A DNA stretch of 12,254 nt from Candidatus Competibacteraceae bacterium (GTDB lineage: Bacteria > Pseudomonadota > Gammaproteobacteria > Competibacterales > Competibacteraceae): contig SKOM01000052.1 of NCBI GenBank assembly GCA_007120095.1, positions 1-12,254 on the forward strand. Direction: 5' to 3'. Under the pieces are notes generated by a model, which worked only from the letters and a program-made list of their open reading frames with translations, did no database searches and had not been told where the DNA came from. The position numbers and the translations under genes are program-made. Of the stretch, positions 1 to 6,450 are shown piece by piece (positions within the stretch are counted from its first letter, which is position 1; each line of letters opens with the position of its first letter).

Positions 1-633
1 CCCGACACTCCACAACCACATGTCCTTGGGCGGCTCAAGCCAGGGATCTTCCAATAGGCCACCTTCATAGGAGATGTGCAGCAGATTGGCGTCCATGGAA
101 TACGGATCAACCTCGCCATGACGACGTTCCACCGGGATTCCCCGGTGTTGGGCATAGGCCAATAAACTTTCCCGAGAACTCAAATCCCACTCACGCCATG
201 GGGCAATAATACGCATCCCCGGCTCCAGGGCATACGCCCCTAATTCAAAGCGTACCTGGTCATTACCTTTACCGGTGGCACCGTGGGCAATCGCGTCGGC
301 ACCTGTTGCGCGGGCAATTTCAACTAAGCGTTTAGCAATCAATGGCCGCGCTATCGAAGTGCCTAATAAATACTCACCCTCATAAATGGTATTAGCGCGG
401 AACATGGGAAACACAAAATCACGGACGAATTCCTCACGCAGATCGTCAATATAGATTTCTCTTACCCCCATGCTCTGCGCCTTCTCACGAGCGGGCTCCA
501 CTTCGCCACCTTGCCCTAAATCGGCAGTAAACGTAACGACTTCGCAGTGGTAGGTGTCCCACAACCACTGCAGGATTACCGAGGTGTCCAGTCCCCCGGA
601 ATAAGCCAAAACTACTTTCTTAATAGCGGTCAT
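1..633 (-). CDS. argG: Argininosuccinate synthase, N-terminal part (cut by window edge)
   Basis: This enzyme joins citrulline and aspartate using ATP, the penultimate step of arginine synthesis in the cytoplasm. The frame is open from an ATG at 633 to the window edge, giving 211 residues of a protein usually near 400. Seen directly: the N-type ATP pyrophosphatase loop YSGGLDTS at residues 11-18, TADLGQGGE at 37-44, AHGATGKGNDQVRFE at 116-130 and YSMDANLLHISYEGG at 178-192. These are family signatures of the widespread (type 1) ArgG. An AAGAG-like ribosome site lies 8 bases before the ATG. The gene follows hinT after 43 AT-rich bases, so it may have its own promoter or be read through from hinT. 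Identity is certain; the C-terminal half is not visible. Confidence 0.97.
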   Translation of the reverse strand, partial: MTAIKKVVLAYSGGLDTSVILQWLWDTYHCEVVTFTADLGQGGEVEPAREKAQSMGVREIYIDDLREEFVRDFVFPMFRANTIYEGEYLLGTSIARPLIAKRLVEIARATGADAIAHGATGKGNDQVRFELGAYALEPGMRIIAPWREWDLSSRESLLAYAQHRGIPVERRHGEVDPYSMDANLLHISYEGGLLEDPWLEPPKDMWLWSVG

Positions 634-676
634 CAATAGCACTCTTAAATAATTGAATCGAATAGATTAATCTGAC
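634..676 (-). promoter_or_regulatory. AT-rich hinT-argG spacer with a 10-bp palindrome, possible argG promoter
   Basis: The 43-base spacer is clearly more AT-rich than its surroundings. It contains the perfect palindrome AGATTAATCT at 664-673 and TA-rich hexamers (TAATCT, TATTTA) that could serve as a -10 element. No convincing -35 partner is visible. The palindrome may be an operator half, a weak hairpin or chance. The promoter role is inference only. Confidence 0.2.
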
Positions 677-1021
677 TTAGCCCGGCGGCCAGCCCATGCG
701 GCGACCGGCCAATAGATGCAAGTGTAGATGCCATACGTCCTGGCCACCGTCTTGATTGCAGTTAATCAAGACACGGTAGCCGTTCTCGGCAACACCGAGA
801 TCAGCGGCAATTTTACGGGCGGCGAGCAGCATCTGCCCAGCCAGCTCCGCATGATGATCACACAGATCGTTTAGGGTTGGAATCGGCTGCTTGGTAATCA
901 CCAGGATATGGATCGGTGCTTGCGGGTTAATGTCGCGAAAAGCCAGCAGTTCATCACTCTCGTAGACAATATCCGCTGGAATTTCCCGGGCAATGATTTT
1001 GCTAAAAACGGTTTCGATCAT
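677..1021 (-). CDS. hinT: HIT family purine nucleoside phosphoramidase (HinT-like)
   Basis: Members of this HIT branch hydrolyse adenosine 5'-phosphoramidates and related aminoacyl-AMP species. The protein is 114 aa, close to the normal length. The histidine triad H98-L-H100-L-H102-L-L lies near the C-terminus, with H100 the expected nucleophile; H38 (in APIHILVITK) is the usual fourth histidine. The C-terminal RRMGWPPG is typical of the HinT/YcfF branch rather than of Fhit or GalT. The N-terminal FSKIIAREIPADIVYE matches the family, with Ser where Cys is common. It starts at ATG 1021, with a G-rich Shine-Dalgarno about 10 bases upstream, 27 bases after recR, and is probably the last gene of the dnaX group or cotranscribed with argG. 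The cellular role in bacteria is poorly defined. Confidence 0.95.
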   Translation of the reverse strand: MIETVFSKIIAREIPADIVYESDELLAFRDINPQAPIHILVITKQPIPTLNDLCDHHAELAGQMLLAARKIAADLGVAENGYRVLINCNQDGGQDVWHLHLHLLAGRRMGWPPG

Positions 1022-1048
1022 AATCTGCTGTTCCCCCCCAGGTAGCGG

Positions 1049-1645
1049 TTACCACTGGCGACGGCCAGCAAATGACCGGGCCAGGGTACCGCTATCCACA
1101 TAATCTAACTCCCCCCCCACAGGAACACCGTGGGCAATGCGACTCACTGCCACCTCACGTTCGCGAGCCAGTTCGGCGATGTAGTGGGCGGTAGCCTCGC
1201 CTTCGACCGTGGCACTGGTGGCCAGGATGATCTCACGGATCACCCCCAAAGCTAATTCACCCGCCAGTTGTTCTAATCCCAGCTCTTCGGGGCCTATGCC
1301 GTCCAAAGGTGATAACTGCCCCAGCAAGACAAAATAGCGCCCGTGAAAATCAGTCGATTGTTCAATCGCCAACACATCGGCGGGATTTTCCACCACGCAC
1401 AGCACACTGGCATCACGACGTTGATCCGCACACAGTGGGCATAACTCGGTCTCGCTCAAGGTGCGACACGCCTGGCAACGCCCGATCTGAGACAACGCTT
1501 CCGCCAGCGTGTCAACCAGGCGTTGTCCACCTTCGCGATCCCGCTCCAGGAGATGAAAAGCCATTCGCTGTGCAGTTTTTGGACCCACACCGGGCAAACA
1601 ACGCAGGCTGTCCATCAGCCTGCGTAACAGCGGCGAATGGCTCAC
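1049..1645 (-). CDS. recR: Recombination mediator protein RecR
   Basis: RecR works with RecO (and RecF) to load RecA on gapped DNA coated with SSB. The 198 aa match the usual length. Domains in order: helix-hairpin-helix around residues 13-24 (LRCLPGVGPKTA), a four-cysteine zinc site C57-C60-C69-C72, a Toprim domain beginning near V81 with E86, and the C-terminal signature RIAHGVPVGGELDYVDSGTLA (169-189 region). The Toprim stretch reads ATSATVEGEAT, whereas E. coli has ATNPTVEGEAT. The start is GTG at 1645, chosen because the N-terminus then matches known RecR proteins. No strong Shine-Dalgarno is visible, and only 6 bases separate it from the ebfC stop, so translation is probably coupled. 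The dnaX-ebfC-recR order is conserved in gammaproteobacteria. Confidence 0.97.
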   Translation of the reverse strand: MSHSPLLRRLMDSLRCLPGVGPKTAQRMAFHLLERDREGGQRLVDTLAEALSQIGRCQACRTLSETELCPLCADQRRDASVLCVVENPADVLAIEQSTDFHGRYFVLLGQLSPLDGIGPEELGLEQLAGELALGVIREIILATSATVEGEATAHYIAELAREREVAVSRIAHGVPVGGELDYVDSGTLARSFAGRRQW

Positions 1646-1651
1646 TGGGGC

Positions 1652-1978
1652 TTAGAACGGTAATTTGATGTTGCCAGGTAATCCCATGCCACCGGCGAGA
1701 CCGGCAAATTTCTCCTGGCTAACCTGCTCCACCTTGCGAACGGCATCGTTGATCGCTGCTGCGATGAGATCCTCTAACATGTCTTTATCGTCGCCCAGTA
1801 AGCTATCATCGACATGAACCCGACGCGCTTCATGGCGTCCGGTCATAGTCACTGCCACCAATCCGCCACCGGCTTCACCCGTGACTTCCAATAGCGCCAG
1901 CTCTTCTTGTGCTTTTTGCAAGTTTTCCTGCATTTGCTGGGCCTGCTTCATCAAATTGCCCAAACCGCCTTTCATCAT
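1652..1978 (-). CDS. ebfC: YbaB/EbfC family nucleoid-associated protein
   Basis: This family forms small dimeric DNA-binding proteins that associate with the nucleoid; the exact role differs between species. The 108 aa protein has the family's length and layout. An N-terminal amphipathic helix rich in Q and E (LMKQAQQMQENLQKAQEEL, residues 9-27) is followed by a GEAGGGLVAVTMTGRHE strand region, an acidic DKDMLEDLIAAAINDA helix, and a glycine-rich C-terminus ending in LPGNIKLPF. Its ATG overlaps the dnaX stop (ATGA), implying coupled translation. The second codon is also ATG, so either Met could be used. Placement between dnaX and recR is the standard context and supports the call. Confidence 0.96.
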   Translation of the reverse strand: MMKGGLGNLMKQAQQMQENLQKAQEELALLEVTGEAGGGLVAVTMTGRHEARRVHVDDSLLGDDKDMLEDLIAAAINDAVRKVEQVSQEKFAGLAGGMGLPGNIKLPF

Positions 1979-3633
1979 CGCTCTCTCTCATTCTCAGGTG
2001 TGTTGGATGCTGACGAATGCTGAGACGAACCCGGCCAGGGGCGCACTGATTGCGGCCGCAGTTGGGCGTTGAACGTCTCTTGCAAAGCCCGCACATTAGG
2101 GTCTTGATTAATTAACTGTTCGGCATCGCGCTGGCTTTCGACCCGGCGTGCCGCATCCTGCTGAGCCAAAGTGGTCTGTTCGGAGTGACCGACAACCAAT
2201 CGAAGCTTGAGTTTAGAACCCAAGCGTTGACATAAAGCCGTGCGTAAACTTTCGATTGATCGTTCAGTGGCTAAGCTCTGATGCGCGGGTGCCAGGCTTA
2301 GGGTCAGGAGGTTGTTTTGCCAATCAGCAACACTGCAATGCCGCGCCAGCTGTGTCACCAACCCGCTGAGTGCTAAACTTTTAACCAACCCATCCCAGTC
2401 AGTCTGCGGGTCAAGCGCATGGCCGGTGGAGGCTGTCTGCGTCATCAAAGAGGCCGGTACTGGAGCATCAGTCTGAACACCGGTGGGCGCCGCTTTGACT
2501 TTGGGGGGTTGTGGCACTGATGACGGAGCCGGAGTACGCGAGGGTGCAGCGATTGGGGAAAAACAGAGCATCCGTAGTAACAGCATTTCAAAGCCACTGC
2601 GGGCATCGACAGCCAGAGGCAAATCACGCCGCCCCAGCAAGGCAATCTGATAATAAAGTTGAATATCTTCAGGCGTAACGGCTTGAGCCAAACGCTGTAG
2701 CGTTGCGGCATTGCTGTCGTCATCACGCGCTGTGGCAGGCACCATCTGCATCACGGCAATGCGCTGTAACCCGACCAGCAATTCACCCAGCAGTTGGCCG
2801 TAATCGGGAGTGCGTTCATCCAGTGCGGCGACGTGCTGCAACAGCGCATCGGCATCCCCTGCTGCAATCAATTCCAGAAGATGTACAGCATGGTGGGGAT
2901 CAATCGTACCCAACATGGCATGCACATCAGCCGCAACAACCTGCCCGCCTGCAAATGCGATGGCCTGATCCAGCAAAGTCAGCGCATCACGCAGACTGCC
3001 ATCCCCGGCGCGGGCCAGCAGACTCACCGCCGCCGGTTCGTAGGCCACACCTTCTTGAGTGAGAATATGGCTCAATCGATCAGCAATTAAACGTTCCGGT
3101 AAGCGTTTAAGATTAAACTGCAAGCAGCGCGATAAAATCGTGGCAGGCAACCGCTGGGGATCGGTGGTGGCAAGGATGAATTTAACATGCGGCGGTGGCT
3201 CTTCCAGTGTTTTTAACAAGGCGTTGAAACTGTGCCGGGACAACATGTGGACTTCGTCAATCAGATAGATTTTATACCGCCCTTGACTGGGCGCGTATTG
3301 GACATTATCGAGTAAATCGCGGGTATCCTCGACTTTGGTGCGTGAGGCAGCATCGATCTCGATTAAATCGATAAAGCGACCCTGCTCAATCGCCTGACAG
3401 GCCGCGCATTGACCACACGGCTCGGCGCTAACTCCCTCAAGACAGTTCAAAGCCTTGGCAAACAGGCGGGCGAGTGTGGTCTTACCCACACCTCGTGTGC
3501 CGGTGAACAGAAGAGCATGATGCACCTGGCCACTGGCCAGGGCATGGCTGAGGGGTTGTACCACATGGGTTTGTCCGACCAGTTCGGCAAACTTACGCGG
3601 CCGCCATTTACGCGCCAGAACCTGATAGCTCAT
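1975..3633 (-). CDS. dnaX: DNA polymerase III subunit tau (and possibly gamma)
   Basis: DnaX is the ATPase of the clamp loader; the full-length tau form also links the polymerase cores and the helicase. Visible in the AAA+ module: Walker A GTRGVGKT at 45-52, zinc ligands C64, C73, C76 and C79, Walker B LIDEVH around D126-E127, sensor 1 ATTDPQRLPATILSRC at 155-170, and sensor 2 GSLRDA with R215. The collar domain follows to about residue 360, then a short Pro/Ala/Thr-rich linker (about 361-410) and a C-terminal region resembling tau domain V. The 552 aa are shorter than E. coli tau (643), mostly through the linker. No A-AAA-AAG slippery heptamer is present. Start ATG at 3633, 32 bases after the predicted SRP RNA end, lacks a strong Shine-Dalgarno (AGGCGAAG is the best candidate). 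Confidence 0.97.
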   Translation of the reverse strand: MSYQVLARKWRPRKFAELVGQTHVVQPLSHALASGQVHHALLFTGTRGVGKTTLARLFAKALNCLEGVSAEPCGQCAACQAIEQGRFIDLIEIDAASRTKVEDTRDLLDNVQYAPSQGRYKIYLIDEVHMLSRHSFNALLKTLEEPPPHVKFILATTDPQRLPATILSRCLQFNLKRLPERLIADRLSHILTQEGVAYEPAAVSLLARAGDGSLRDALTLLDQAIAFAGGQVVAADVHAMLGTIDPHHAVHLLELIAAGDADALLQHVAALDERTPDYGQLLGELLVGLQRIAVMQMVPATARDDDSNAATLQRLAQAVTPEDIQLYYQIALLGRRDLPLAVDARSGFEMLLLRMLCFSPIAAPSRTPAPSSVPQPPKVKAAPTGVQTDAPVPASLMTQTASTGHALDPQTDWDGLVKSLALSGLVTQLARHCSVADWQNNLLTLSLAPAHQSLATERSIESLRTALCQRLGSKLKLRLVVGHSEQTTLAQQDAARRVESQRDAEQLINQDPNVRALQETFNAQLRPQSVRPWPGSSQHSSASNTPENERER

Positions 3634-3665
3634 AACAAGCGCTTCGCCTGCAGGATATCAAGGGA

Positions 3666-3777
3666 GGTGTCTTCTACCGGCCACACCTCGGCGCCCGAAA
3701 TCACTGCTGCCGCTGCTCCCTTCCGGGCCTGACGGGGTTCACAGCTTATCGTCGCGAGGGGGCCGGCAGAAGCCACC
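3666..3777 (-). ncRNA. ffs: 4.5S signal recognition particle RNA (small bacterial type)
   Basis: This RNA binds Ffh and guides ribosomes making membrane proteins to FtsY. The conserved apical hairpin is present: GTCAGGCCCGGAAGG followed by GAGCAGC, with the GGAA tetraloop at 3721-3724. The ends pair over a long helix: TCTGCCGGCC at the 5' side with GGCCGGTAGA at the 3' side, extended outward by CTT/AAG, one mismatch and GGTG/CACC. This places the mature ends near 3777 and 3666, about 112 nt, close to the 114 nt of E. coli 4.5S RNA. If the outer helix is not part of the mature RNA, the ends would be 3770 and 3673. No U-run terminator follows. The position just before dnaX is as in Pseudomonas-type genomes. 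Confidence 0.93.
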
Positions 3778-3779
3778 AT

Positions 3780-3809
3780 AGAACACTGCACCAAGTAATC
3801 AGCGATCAA
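3780..3809 (-). promoter_or_regulatory. Weak candidate promoter for the SRP RNA
   Basis: A TTGATC hexamer (3804-3809) and TGTTCT (3780-3785) are separated by 18 bases and would start transcription close to the predicted 5' end of the SRP RNA. The -10 is poor against TATAAT. Cotranscription with the upstream tRNA-Ser is an equal possibility. Confidence 0.22.
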
Positions 3810-3824
3810 GAGAGTCGCACTAAT

Positions 3825-3915
<91 letters not shown>

Positions 3916-3925
3916 ACAAGACTGA

Positions 3926-3954
3926 AGCTAACTAAGCGGCACAGGCTAACGCAA
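3926..3954 (-). promoter_or_regulatory. Candidate promoter for tRNA-Ser
   Basis: TTGCGT (3949-3954) and TTAGCT (3926-3931) are spaced by 17 bases and would start transcription about 3 to 5 bases before the tRNA. The -10 is imperfect. A second CTTGCGT lies 17 bases further upstream (3966-3972) and could form an alternative -35. No terminator for pnp is visible in this 60-base spacer, so read-through from pnp is also possible. Confidence 0.3.
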
Positions 3955-3975
3955 GCCATGCCGTTACGCAAGTGT

Positions 3976-6063
3976 TTAAATACCGCGCATGGTCAGGCGC
4001 ACCCGACCTTGTTTATCAATTTCCATGACTTTGACTTTCACCGTATCACCGACGGCCAGCTTATCGGTGACTTTCTCAACCCGCTCATCGCTGAGCTGTG
4101 AAATATGCACCATACCATCACGACCCGGCATCAGTGAGACAAAGGCACCAAAGTCCATAATCCGTACCACCTTGCCTTCGTAAAGGCGTCCGACCTCAAG
4201 ATCAGCGGTGATTTCCTCAATGCGTTTAAGCGCAGCATCTGCTGATGGTTTATCAACCGCAGCAATGCTGATCACACCGTCATCGGTGATGTCAATCGTC
4301 GTACCGGTGTCTTCGGTGATCGCGCGAATGGTTACTCCACCTTTACCGATCACATCGCGGATTTTGTCCGGATCAATCCGGGTGGTGAAAATGCGCGGCG
4401 CATAAGCCGACATCTCCAGACGCGGACGATCAATAACGGCATTCATCTTCTCCAGGATATGCAACCGCCCTGCCTGAGCCTGACGCAATGCGACTTCCAT
4501 GATTTCACGAGTAATACCGTCTATTTTAATGTCCATTTGCAAGGCGGTGACTCCGGTCTGAGTGCCTGCGACCTTGAAATCCATATCGCCAAGATGATCT
4601 TCGTCACCGAGAATATCGGTTAACACGGCAAAACGCTCGGCTTCTTTAATCAGGCCCATGGCAATACCTGCGACGGGCGCCTTAACCGGCACCCCTGCAT
4701 CCATCAAGGCCAAACTGGCACCACACACCGAAGCCATAGAACTGGAACCATTAGATTCGGTAATCTCAGAGACCACGCGAATCACGTAAGGAAAATCCTC
4801 TTCTGACGGCAGTACCGCTTCCATACTACGGCGGGCCAGACGACCATGGCCGACTTCGCGGCGCTTGGGCGTACCCACCATGCCGGTCTCGCCTACAGAA
4901 TAAGGCGGGAAATTATAATGCAGCATGAAGCGGTCGCGGTACTCGCCTTCAATCGCATCGATGACCTGCGCATCGCGGTTGGTACCCAATGTTGTGGCCA
5001 CAATCGCCTGGGTTTCACCGCGGGTGAACAGTGCCGAGCCGTGGACCCGTGGCAACAGGCCGGTTTGTACCGCAATAGAGCGTACGCTACCAGTATCACG
5101 GCCATCGATGCGCGGCTGTCCTTCTAAAATGCGCTCACGCACAATGCGTTTTTCCAGCGTGCTCAACGCCGCCTTAATCTGAGCCTCATCCCAGTGCGAC
5201 TCGGTAGCGGATTCGGCCGGGAATAAACGCTCAAGCACGGCTATTTTGAGCTCCGCCACGGCTTCCTGGCGAGCGGTTTTCTCAGCGATTTGATAGGCTT
5301 CGATCATATCAGCCTGAGCCTGCTCGCGCACAGCGGCCACCAAAGCGTCATCAACGGCAGGGGGTTGCCAGTCCCAGCGATCAACTTTAGCCTGGGCGAC
5401 CAAGTCGCGGATGGCAGTGACGGCGACCTGTAGCTGTTCATGGCCGAACATCACGGCACCCAGCATGACATCCTCGGGCAGTTGATCCGCTTCCGATTCA
5501 ACCATTAACACCGCGTTAGCTGTGCCTGCCACTACCAGATCAAGAGCCGAATCCGCCAATTCCGTTGCACTGGGGTTCAATACATACTGGCCATCACGAT
5601 AACCGACCCTGGCAGCAGCAATCGGGCCTTGCCACGGCAAACCGGCCAGTTCCAATGCCGCCGACGCACCGATCATGGAGGGGATATCCGCGTCAATGTC
5701 GGGATTTAACGACATAACGGTGGCAATAATCTGCACTTCGTTGTTGAACGCATCAGGGAACAGTGGCCGAATCGGTCTATCAATGAGCCGCGAGGTCAGG
5801 GTTTCCTTTTCTGAGGGTCGGCCTTCGCGGCGGAAAAAACCACCCGGAATCCGCCCAGCCGCATAGCTGCGCTCCTGATAATTAACGGTTAACGGGAAGA
5901 AATCCCGTCCTCCTGCAGCATCTTTTCTAGCCACGGCCGTAACTAAAACTACGGTATCGGCCATATTGACCAAAACAGCACCAGAAGCCTGACGGGCGAT
6001 ATCACCGGTTTTCAGGGTAACTTGATGCGATCCATATTGAAATGTTTGACTGACTGATTCCAC
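3976..6063 (-). CDS. pnp: Polyribonucleotide nucleotidyltransferase (PNPase)
   Basis: PNPase degrades RNA 3' to 5' by phosphorolysis and can add tails in reverse; in gammaproteobacteria it joins the RNase E degradosome. The 695 aa show the full architecture: RNase PH-like domain 1 (about 8-215), helical linker (about 235-305), catalytic RNase PH-like domain 2 (about 310-545) with FTRGETQA and DILGDEDHLGDMDF, where D487 and D493 match the E. coli catalytic D486 and D492. A KH domain follows (558-620, GKGG at 573-576), then S1 (about 623-692). The protein stops immediately after S1, lacking the roughly 16-residue tail of E. coli PNPase (711 aa). The start is GTG at 6063, supported by GGAAGG five bases upstream and by family alignment. 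It follows rpsO after 39 bases. Confidence 0.98.
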   Translation of the reverse strand: MESVSQTFQYGSHQVTLKTGDIARQASGAVLVNMADTVVLVTAVARKDAAGGRDFFPLTVNYQERSYAAGRIPGGFFRREGRPSEKETLTSRLIDRPIRPLFPDAFNNEVQIIATVMSLNPDIDADIPSMIGASAALELAGLPWQGPIAAARVGYRDGQYVLNPSATELADSALDLVVAGTANAVLMVESEADQLPEDVMLGAVMFGHEQLQVAVTAIRDLVAQAKVDRWDWQPPAVDDALVAAVREQAQADMIEAYQIAEKTARQEAVAELKIAVLERLFPAESATESHWDEAQIKAALSTLEKRIVRERILEGQPRIDGRDTGSVRSIAVQTGLLPRVHGSALFTRGETQAIVATTLGTNRDAQVIDAIEGEYRDRFMLHYNFPPYSVGETGMVGTPKRREVGHGRLARRSMEAVLPSEEDFPYVIRVVSEITESNGSSSMASVCGASLALMDAGVPVKAPVAGIAMGLIKEAERFAVLTDILGDEDHLGDMDFKVAGTQTGVTALQMDIKIDGITREIMEVALRQAQAGRLHILEKMNAVIDRPRLEMSAYAPRIFTTRIDPDKIRDVIGKGGVTIRAITEDTGTTIDITDDGVISIAAVDKPSADAALKRIEEITADLEVGRLYEGKVVRIMDFGAFVSLMPGRDGMVHISQLSDERVEKVTDKLAVGDTVKVKVMEIDKQGRVRLTMRGI

Positions 6064-6068
6064 GAATA

Positions 6069-6074
6069 CCTTCC
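6069..6074 (-). promoter_or_regulatory. Ribosome binding site of pnp (GGAAGG)
   Basis: GGAAGG lies 5 bases before the GTG start of pnp and is the best Shine-Dalgarno near the gene's 5' end. It decides in favour of the GTG at 6063; there is no nearby in-frame ATG giving the family N-terminus. Confidence 0.7.
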
Positions 6075-6102
6075 GGCGCTTGCAAGTGGTTGATGAAAGT
6101 GA

Positions 6103-6372
6103 TCAGCGGCGCAATCCTAAGCGCTTAATCAGATCTTGGTAGCGCGATAGGTCTTTGCGCTTGAGATAATCCAAAAGTTTGCGGCGCTGATTGACCATTT
6201 TCAATAGGCCACGCCGCGAGTGGTGATCATGTTTATGCTCACTAAAATGGGATTGCAAATCGGTAATCCGATTGGTTAACAAAGCGACTTGAACTTCCGG
6301 TGAGCCGGTGTCACCCGAGCCTCTTTGATAACCTTCTATAACGTTTGCTTTCTGCTCGGCATTAAGAGCCAT
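6103..6372 (-). CDS. rpsO: 30S ribosomal protein S15
   Basis: S15 is a primary binder of 16S rRNA in the platform of the small subunit and nucleates binding of S6, S11, S18 and S21. At 89 aa it has exactly the E. coli length. Conserved stretches are DTGSPEVQVALLTNRI (21-36) and HKHDHHSRRGLLKMVNQRRK (46-65), with rRNA-binding residues H42, D49 and S52 in place, and the C-terminus IKRLGLRR. The start is ATG 6372; GGAG sits 11 bases upstream, slightly far. It lies 70 bases after truB, which leaves room for a promoter (TTGTAG/TACAAT). In E. coli, S15 represses its own translation through a leader pseudoknot; I could not recognise that fold here with confidence. Confidence 0.98.
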   Translation of the reverse strand: MALNAEQKANVIEGYQRGSGDTGSPEVQVALLTNRITDLQSHFSEHKHDHHSRRGLLKMVNQRRKLLDYLKRKDLSRYQDLIKRLGLRR

Positions 6373-6418
6373 TGTTCGGTCAACTCCAGAAAAATCGTTT
6401 GGTCATTTCAAGTGATTG

Positions 6419-6448
6419 ATTGTAGCTTGTGCACAGCCCAGGCTACAA
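6419..6448 (-). promoter_or_regulatory. Candidate rpsO promoter overlapping the truB stop
   Basis: TTGTAG (6443-6448) and TACAAT (6419-6424), separated by 18 bases, match sigma-70 elements; the -10 agrees at five of six positions. Transcription would begin near 6412, giving a leader of about 40 nt before the rpsO ATG. The -35 overlaps the TruB stop codon. An rpsO promoter after truB is also known in E. coli, which supports the reading. Confidence 0.4.
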
Positions 6449-6450
6449 GC
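6420..6450 (-). repeat. Overlapping inverted repeats at the truB-rpsO boundary
   Basis: Two perfect inverted repeats share bases. TTGTAGC pairs with GCTACAA (arms 6442-6448 and 6420-6426, 7 bp, 15-nt loop). GCTTGT pairs with ACAAGC (arms 6445-6450 and 6425-6430, 6 bp, 14-nt loop). They cannot form together in RNA. No U run follows, so this is not a standard terminator. It also spans the candidate rpsO promoter. Confidence 0.5.

Noticed and set aside
651..675. ArgR-type operator upstream of argG
   Set aside because: One TGAAT half-site is present, but the second half (ATTCA at the right spacing) is missing.
1309..1668. 119-codon plus-strand open frame opposite recR
   Set aside because: It is antisense to a clearly coding RecR, has no recognisable domain and no ribosome site; a shadow frame.
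2559..2570. TGT TTT TCC in dnaX as a -1 slippery site
   Set aside because: The T run does not sit in the X-XXY-YYZ register; the A-site tRNA would mispair at the second base after slipping.
2445..2726. 93-codon minus-strand frame inside dnaX
   Set aside because: As an independent gene it has no support; it is the +1 frame of dnaX. Only its end matters, for the recoding idea reported above.
6373..6442. Intrinsic terminator between truB and rpsO
   Set aside because: Inverted repeats exist but no U run follows on the transcribed strand, and the bases fit a promoter better.
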